Source: Corella eumyota (Eukaryota; Chordata; Ascidiacea; Phlebobranchia; Corellidae). From it: DNA of 64,000 bases. Positions within the stretch are counted from its first letter, which is position 1, and each line of letters starts with the position of its first letter. This document shows, one piece after another, positions 62,801 through 64,000 of this stretch. Below the pieces are notes generated by a model. It worked only from the letters and a program-made list of their open reading frames with translations. It did no database searches and had not been told where the DNA came from. Where the stretch lies: NCBI GenBank assembly GCA_963082875.1, contig OY720101.1:15523671-15587670 (forward strand), in the 5' to 3' direction. The position numbers and the translations under genes were made by a program.

Positions 62801-64000
62801 TAGGCACCACAACTTCTAGTGCTGGACAAGAAACAACCACAAGTGGTTCAGTTGTAGGCACAACAACTTCTAGTGCTGGACAAGAAACAACCACAAGTGG
62901 ATCTGTTGTAGGCACCACAACTTCTGCTGCTAGACAAAAAACAACCACAAGTGGTTCTGTTGTAGGCACAACAACCTCTAGTACTGGACAAGAAACAACC
63001 ACCAGTGGATCTGTTGTAGGTATCACAACTTCTAGTGCTGGACAAGAAACAACCACAAGTGGGTCAGTTGTAGGCACCACAACTTCTAGTGCTGGACAAG
63101 AAACAACCACAAGTGGGTCAGTTGTAGGCACAACAACTTCTAGTGCTGGACAAGGAACAACCACAAGTGGATCAACGACAGGTAAATTAAAATTTTTGGT
63201 CTTTAGTTATTACTAGGCAAAAACCCTGAAATGGCCTTAAAATTCCAAATGTTTTCACATTAGTTGCTATGTTTACAACAACTAAGACGACATGTGGAGT
63301 TGAATGTTTGTGTCAACTTGGTTGTTTGGGAGAACAAAATAATTGCCCGCCGTTAGAGAATTGTAACCTTTACTGCAAGTGCCCTCATAAGTAAGTTCAT
63401 GTTTAATCTTTTATTAATTGTGAACATTTTAATTGGCAAATTTATTAGATATAATGTGGTATCCAGGAATATAAAATAAACTTTGTTTAATTATTAATAA
63501 CTTTATCTAACATTACAATTTATAGCAATGCAATTTATGTCAATGGACGTTGTGCAATTCCCGCACAGAGAGAAAAATGTTTACCAACAAGCACATCATC
63601 GAATGTAGGAACCACAACCAGGGAACCAATTACAACAACCAAACCAGTTTGTGTGGTGCGTATTCTGTTGTTGTAAGCCATCTGGTAACAAAATTTATCT
63701 TTTTTTGTTATTTTTAACTTTGGGTTTTTAGGAGGGAGATATGATATATGACCCAAGTTCTTGTCAGAAATGTACATGCAAAGATAATAGATATCACTGT
63801 GAAACAAGCTGTAATATCACAACATGTGACATGGTAAGTAATATACAAAACAGTTAAACTTTGTGTAACCATACTTTATATATGGGGTAACAACCCGTGT
63901 GTTTTTATAGGGACAGGAGTTGATTTCTTCAAGTGGAACTTGCTGTTATTGTCGCACCATTGCTACAACAACAACTGGTGTTACAACCACATCTGGTCTA
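22965..64000 (+). CDS. giant secreted mosaic protein, SCO-spondin/gel-forming-mucin-like (about 100 exons, 3' end outside window)
   Basis: From the ATG at 22965 (context GACCATGG) I could chain roughly 100 exons with GT-AG introns. Frame is kept at each join I checked, apart from the assembly gap, and the total is about 24 kb of coding sequence. Architecture in order: signal peptide, EMI, five EGF, three vWD-C8-TIL blocks, then mucin-like Thr/Ser stretches mixed with TIL, VWC, four LDLa and nine F5/8C domains, plus two long arrays of an 18-residue Thr-rich unit. The protein should be secreted, heavily O-glycosylated and disulfide-linked, forming an extracellular gel, sheath or fibre. EMI with three vWD, LDLa and F5/8C domains is the SCO-spondin plan. 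The EGF run and the Thr-rich arrays are not, and no thrombospondin type 1 repeats are seen. Whether every exon belongs to one transcript is inferred from phase continuity and the absence of any new start region. The segments are described separately below. Confidence 0.8.
24211..25760 (+). CDS. giant gene, exons 4-8: five EGF-like domains
   Basis: Exons are 24211-24309, 24968-25060, 25232-25327, 25391-25492 and the start of 25663-25940. Each domain has six cysteines and the G-Y/W-x-G-x-x-C ending, for example [26 protein letters not shown] and [13 protein letters not shown]. Exons 4-7 are one domain each, flanked by phase-1 introns on both sides, the classic shuffled-module arrangement. They lack a clear Asp/Asn calcium-binding consensus, so they are probably non-calcium type. 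Confidence 0.9.
25800..27911 (+). CDS. giant gene: vWD 1, C8 1 and TIL 1
   Basis: Exons are the remainder of 25663-25940, then 26117-26318, 26505-26638, 26729-26929, 27227-27370, 27563-27691 and 27796-27911. The vWD domain starts at [17 protein letters not shown] and has the vicinal [10 protein letters not shown] motif of D assemblies. The C8 domain (PCAQYSQQQ...CIMDTCACG...WRSPNFC) follows. The TIL domain runs from [18 protein letters not shown] to ESCPC. The GDPH of vWD domains is replaced by GMNH here. Confidence 0.88.
28160..30868 (+). CDS. giant gene: vWD 2, C8 2 and TIL 2
   Basis: Exons are 28160-28264, 28331-28485, 28574-28772, 29006-29225, 30361-30668 and 30768-30868. The vWD core is [17 protein letters not shown] followed by [13 protein letters not shown]. 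The usual CGLCG motif reads QGLCGLYN, so the first cysteine is missing. The C8 part includes MCEHDVCHC and [12 protein letters not shown]. The TIL part is [12 protein letters not shown]...[12 protein letters not shown]...CSC. The 1.1-kb intron 29226-30360 is the longest in this part of the gene and holds nothing recognisable. Confidence 0.86.
31055..31495 (+). CDS. giant gene: additional VWC-like and TIL segment between vWD 2 and vWD 3
   Basis: Exons are 31055-31175 and 31284-31495. The first encodes a short VWC/TILa-type piece ([19 protein letters not shown]). The second is a full TIL domain ([13 protein letters not shown]...[17 protein letters not shown]...CPC). This gives an extra TIL before the third D assembly, as seen in D'-containing proteins of the VWF/mucin superfamily. 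Confidence 0.82.
31671..33755 (+). CDS. giant gene: vWD 3, C8 3, TIL and start of the Thr-rich region
   Basis: Exons are 31671-31902, 32128-32268, 32353-32485, 32660-32992, 33203-33437 and 33632-33755. This vWD carries the canonical [10 protein letters not shown], including the GDPH tetrapeptide that undergoes autocatalytic cleavage in some mucins and FCGBP. It also has an intact [16 protein letters not shown]. The C8 ([18 protein letters not shown]) and a TIL ([10 protein letters not shown]...[14 protein letters not shown]) follow. The last exon turns into Thr-rich sequence ([14 protein letters not shown]). Confidence 0.88.
33831..36424 (+). CDS. giant gene: Thr-rich linkers, TIL/VWC modules and first LDLa domain (contains assembly gap)
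   Basis: Exons are 33831-33966, 34061-34263, 34421-34628, one spanning the gap and ending at 35054, then 35132-35293, 35364-35461, 35553-35729, 35897-36024 and 36228-36424. Contents in order: Thr-rich linker, TIL ([12 protein letters not shown]...[15 protein letters not shown]), VWC ([13 protein letters not shown]...CCQTC), a second TIL partly in the gap (CCSCLEGM...CPC), VWC ([13 protein letters not shown]...CCDC), Thr-rich linker, an LDLa-like unit ([20 protein letters not shown]) and another VWC ([13 protein letters not shown]). ATTAGG immediately before the Ns looks like the acceptor of the gapped exon. Confidence 0.8.
34757..34956. other. assembly gap (200 N)
   Basis: Exactly 200 Ns, a conventional placeholder length, falling inside an exon that encodes the start of a TIL domain. 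The real length is unknown, so more than one exon could be missing. Confidence 0.98.
36530..38595 (+). CDS. giant gene: F5/8C (discoidin) domains 1 and 2 with Thr-rich linkers
   Basis: Exons are 36530-36880, 36954-37175, 37320-37451, 37557-37771, 38023-38214 and 38425-38595. Domain 1 shows the full factor V/VIII C-type pattern: [54 protein letters not shown], and the closing LRVELFGC. Domain 2 has [48 protein letters not shown] and VGLRGC. Such domains typically bind membranes, glycans or collagen. Each is followed by a Thr-rich stretch. Confidence 0.88.
37815..37975 (-). repeat. dispersed repeat R1, reverse copy in an intron of the giant gene
   Basis: Read on the minus strand it contains GGTCACAACTCTTAACCAAT and CCATGCACCACAAACTGCA. 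These match the copies at 47960-48130 and 50085-50260 and the diverged one at 13637-13800. Confidence 0.6.
38765..39398 (+). CDS. giant gene: mucin-like exon with a 27-bp coding repeat (GGPVGTTTT)
   Basis: One 634-base exon encoding only Thr/Gly/Pro/Val-rich sequence. Roughly 16 copies of a nine-residue unit, GGPVGTTTT with K, M, R or E variants at one position, occupy 38860-39290. It lacks cysteine and should be densely O-glycosylated. It links F5/8C domains 2 and 3. Confidence 0.88.
38860..39290 (+). repeat. coding minisatellite, 27-bp unit, about 16 copies
   Basis: Unit close to GGAGGACCAGTTGGCACAAC plus CACTACC. The unit length is a multiple of three, so the array stays open in several frames on both strands. 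The antisense frames here are therefore artefacts. Confidence 0.93.
39512..42321 (+). CDS. giant gene: F5/8C domains 3, 4 and 5 with Thr-rich tail
   Basis: Exons are 39512-40000, 40145-40215 and 40702-42321. Domains 3 (39516-39958) and 4 (40706-41150) are near-identical ([20 protein letters not shown] ... LQVEFRGC), differing at about 14 of 480 bases, so they come from a recent local duplication. In copy 3 the domain exon ends in a splice donor just after the domain. In copy 4 the reading frame continues into a Thr-rich stretch and then domain 5 ([18 protein letters not shown] ... LRIELRGC) in the same 1.6-kb exon. A further 140 residues of Thr/Ser/Pro-rich sequence end the segment. Confidence 0.88.
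42475..46841 (+). CDS. giant gene: F5/8C domains 6 to 9 alternating with Thr-rich stretches
   Basis: Exons are 42475-43617, 43809-44119, 44218-44644, 44792-45108, 45262-45504, 45671-46001 and 46155-46841. Domain 6 starts [20 protein letters not shown] and ends LQIEIIGC. Domain 7 runs from [18 protein letters not shown] to LKLAIIGC. Domain 8 runs from [18 protein letters not shown] to LRLDLIGC and is the most diverged. Domain 9 runs from [18 protein letters not shown] to LRVDFKGC. Each keeps the SWSP..D aromatic-proline motif and the TQGG/RGG turn, in some form. Between them lie 60-220-residue Thr/Ser/Val stretches lacking cysteine. Intron positions inside the domains differ between copies. 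Confidence 0.86.
46967..47945 (+). CDS. giant gene: Thr-rich linker and a short VWC-type fragment
   Basis: Exons are 46967-47074, 47304-47569 and 47818-47945. The first two are Thr/Ser-rich without cysteine until the last residues. The third has [20 protein letters not shown] and SCQ, resembling the C-terminal half of a VWC domain, and then a Thr tail. The AAG acceptor of the first exon is weak, so its exact start is less certain. Confidence 0.65.
47960..48130 (+). repeat. dispersed repeat R1, intronic copy
   Basis: The clearest plus-strand copy of the R1 family. It contains AGTCACAACTCTTAACTAAT, TTACCCATGCACCACAAGCT and TTTTGTAGGCCTAAAATTGG. Confidence 0.6.
48234..49747 (+). CDS. giant gene: TIL, VWC and two copies of a ten-cysteine module
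   Basis: Exons are 48234-48426, 48521-48646, 48768-48864, 48956-49150, 49230-49393 and 49537-49747. Contents: TIL ([14 protein letters not shown]...[15 protein letters not shown]...CPC), VWC ([18 protein letters not shown]...CCPQC), Thr linker, ten-cysteine module A ([11 protein letters not shown]...VRGRC), Thr linker, module B ([11 protein letters not shown]...VNGRC) and a Thr-rich tail. The modules share the spacing C-x3-C-x-C-x3-C-x5/6-C-x5-C. Their second half resembles a TIL domain but the first half does not. Confidence 0.75.
49847..52223 (+). CDS. giant gene: TIL-VWC pairs with Thr-rich linkers
   Basis: Exons are 49847-50043, 50407-50608, 50723-50874, 50937-50982, 51254-51422, 51549-51705, 51873-51999 and 52060-52223. 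Order: TIL ([14 protein letters not shown]...[15 protein letters not shown]), VWC ([13 protein letters not shown]), Thr linker with four copies of the seven-residue unit SGTTTPS, TIL ([16 protein letters not shown]...[14 protein letters not shown]), VWC ([13 protein letters not shown]), Thr linker and VWC ([15 protein letters not shown]...CCPVC). TIL exons consistently end just before the VWC, so the TIL-VWC pair appears to be the duplicating unit. Confidence 0.8.
50085..50260 (+). repeat. dispersed repeat R1, intronic copy
   Basis: Contains ACTAGTTGATAACTTGCGCT, GGTCACAGCTATCAACTAAT and CACCACAAACTGCAGTTTTA, matching the other R1 copies. A short AT microsatellite follows at 50258-50280. Confidence 0.55.
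52378..53191 (+). CDS. giant gene: LDLa domain 2, Thr linker and VWC/TIL-like modules
   Basis: Exons are 52378-52629, 52756-52947 and 53091-53191. The LDL-receptor class A unit is complete ([20 protein letters not shown] followed by [14 protein letters not shown]), but the usual SDE calcium motif reads RDE. After a Thr-rich stretch comes a cysteine-rich unit with CSQCRTRVC...CCEC and a partial TIL end ([13 protein letters not shown]). A VWC start ([13 protein letters not shown]) precedes the first long array. Confidence 0.8.
53285..55592 (+). CDS. giant gene: 2.3-kb single exon of a Thr-rich 18-residue repeat (array 1)
   Basis: One exon of 2308 bases encoding about 42 copies of [18 protein letters not shown]. 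It contains no cysteine or aromatic residues apart from occasional Phe, and about one third is Thr. This is a mucin-type tandem repeat domain, expected to be extended and densely O-glycosylated. The exon is an order of magnitude longer than the surrounding ones. Variation is mainly single substitutions (SSAGQE, SRAGQE, SAARQK, SSARQE), and the [13 protein letters not shown] frame is nearly fixed. Confidence 0.93.
53308..55590 (+). repeat. coding minisatellite, 54-bp unit, about 42 copies (array 1)
   Basis: Tandem 54-base units containing ACAACCACAAGTGGGTCTGT and GGCACCACAACTTCTAGTGC. Silent alternations (GGGTCTGTT, GGATCAGTT, GGTTCTGTT) mark sub-families and repeat in runs, consistent with expansion by unequal exchange. 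Long antisense open frames are by-products of the repeat. Confidence 0.97.
55702..56803 (+). CDS. giant gene: TIL followed by three VWC domains
   Basis: Exons are 55702-55889, 55986-56162, 56229-56429 and 56605-56803. [21 protein letters not shown] ... [14 protein letters not shown] ... CPC. The VWCs are [13 protein letters not shown]...[18 protein letters not shown]...CCSC and [14 protein letters not shown]...CCPRC. Each exon carries one domain and ends at a similar position after ...YE or YRE, indicating serial exon duplication. A short Thr tail closes the segment. Confidence 0.85.
56866..56985 (-). repeat. SINE-related fragment in an intron of the giant gene
   Basis: Shares TAACATTTGTTGCCCTAACC, GTCTCAAGTCAACTTTGGCA and GTTGGCTTAGCAGAAGTTTA with the SINE at 20320-20535, in the same orientation. 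It keeps the non-tRNA body but I see no tRNA-like head. Confidence 0.5.
57100..58331 (+). CDS. giant gene: LDLa domains 3 and 4 and a TIL-like domain
   Basis: Exons are 57100-57184, 57354-57499, 57613-57758, 57892-58009 and 58146-58331. LDLa 3: [20 protein letters not shown] then [15 protein letters not shown], with an intact SDE motif and an intron inside the domain. A short VWC-like piece and Thr linker follow. LDLa 4: [20 protein letters not shown] then [13 protein letters not shown]. The last exon holds a TIL-like unit ([17 protein letters not shown]...[16 protein letters not shown]...CPC). Confidence 0.83.
58503..59525 (+). CDS. giant gene: unclassified, possibly discoidin-like domain followed by a VWC-like piece
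   Basis: Exons are 58503-58682, 58823-58944, 59027-59249 and 59388-59525. About 170 residues with only two cysteines (NCRLN and VGCKV). Features include [40 protein letters not shown] and [11 protein letters not shown], ending with NEILFFIQ. The order of an NTFW motif, then a strand ending in V-T-A-L-Q-I, then W-V-E-V resembles a diverged galactose-binding/discoidin fold. It lacks the terminal GC signature of the nine F5/8C domains upstream. The final exon is cysteine-rich ([14 protein letters not shown]). The 3' splice site of the second exon was chosen to keep the frame open. Confidence 0.6.
59655..61717 (+). CDS. giant gene: ten-cysteine module C, Thr linkers and VWC-type modules
   Basis: Exons are 59655-59705, 59772-59928, 60072-60244, 60392-60529, 60605-60801, 61013-61171, 61282-61455 and 61557-61717. 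Module C is [11 protein letters not shown]...[13 protein letters not shown]...WRC. After a Thr linker come loosely conserved cysteine-rich units ([35 protein letters not shown]), then [24 protein letters not shown] and [17 protein letters not shown]. These are VWC-like but irregular. Confidence 0.7.
61785..63181 (+). CDS. giant gene: 1.4-kb single exon with the same Thr-rich 18-residue repeat (array 2)
   Basis: One exon of 1397 bases with about 25 copies of the array-1 unit [18 protein letters not shown], plus SRTGQE variants at its 5' end. It starts right after a cysteine-rich unit (CCKCAEKL), and ends with STT before the next linker. As in array 1, the content suggests heavy O-glycosylation. 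The SAARQK variant occurs here twice, as in array 1. Confidence 0.92.
61808..63174 (+). repeat. coding minisatellite, 54-bp unit, about 25 copies (array 2)
   Basis: Same 54-base unit as at 53308-55590, in the same orientation and reading frame. The 5' copies carry TCTAGAACTGGACAAGAAAC, a local sub-family not obvious in array 1. Confidence 0.96.
63264..64000 (+). CDS. giant gene: ten-cysteine module D and VWC domain, continuing past the window
   Basis: Exons are 63264-63390, 63526-63655, 63732-63833 and 63911 to beyond the end. Module D is [11 protein letters not shown]...CNLYCKC...VNGRC. A Thr linker and then a VWC domain ([13 protein letters not shown]...CCYC) follow, and the last visible residues are again Thr-rich. 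The C-terminus, including any cystine knot, is not in the window. Confidence 0.78.

Noticed and set aside
61761-63164. 467-residue minus-strand open frame across array 2
   Set aside because: Same artefact as for array 1. It has no start context, splice partners or domain.

Overview
This window is animal nuclear DNA: AT-rich, with many short GT-AG introns, several minisatellites and small dispersed repeats. The gene content (phosphorylase kinase gamma, TFIIB, methylmalonate-semialdehyde dehydrogenase and a very large secreted mosaic protein), the compact introns and the intronless tandem GlnD-type/TPR genes suggest an invertebrate chordate, most likely a tunicate such as Ciona. That assignment is inference from style and content; no database search was possible. 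A 200-base run of N at 34757-34956 shows this is a draft assembly.

Layout. (1) 1-8000: two intronless, head-to-tail paralogues on the minus strand (408-2672 and 5722-7989). Each has a GlnD/DUF294-type nucleotidyltransferase motif and C-terminal TPR-like helices. A 23-bp minisatellite carrying telomere-like GGGTTA motifs lies between them. (2) 8000-11500: non-coding, with a 20-bp minisatellite, a 27-bp repeat and a 15-16-bp repeat rich in CRE-like TGATGTCA words. (3) 11505-14149: a nine-exon phosphorylase kinase gamma gene encoding 411 residues. (4) 15186-16124: an intronless TFIIB gene. (5) 16586-21330: a thirteen-exon mitochondrial methylmalonate-semialdehyde dehydrogenase gene (ALDH6A1) encoding 521 residues. 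(6) 22965 to the end of the window: about 100 consecutive exons on the plus strand that I could chain in frame with GT-AG introns, apart from the assembly gap. They form one giant secreted protein of roughly 8,000 residues so far, and the 3' end is not reached.

The giant protein begins with a signal peptide, an EMI domain and five EGF domains. Three von Willebrand D/C8/TIL assemblies follow. The rest is a long alternation of Thr/Ser-rich mucin-like stretches with TIL, VWC, LDL-receptor class A and nine factor V/VIII C-type (discoidin) domains. Two coding minisatellites with the same 18-residue unit (about 42 and about 25 copies) lie 6 kb apart. The EMI plus three-vWD plus LDLa plus F5/8C combination recalls SCO-spondin, while the Thr-rich arrays recall gel-forming mucins. 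No thrombospondin type 1 repeats and no C-terminal knot are seen in the window.

The three conserved metabolic and transcription genes are independent housekeeping genes with no sign of being an operon. The most noteworthy content is the giant mosaic gene, including a recurrent ten-cysteine module and a poorly classified beta-rich domain, and the tandem nucleotidyltransferase-TPR pair.
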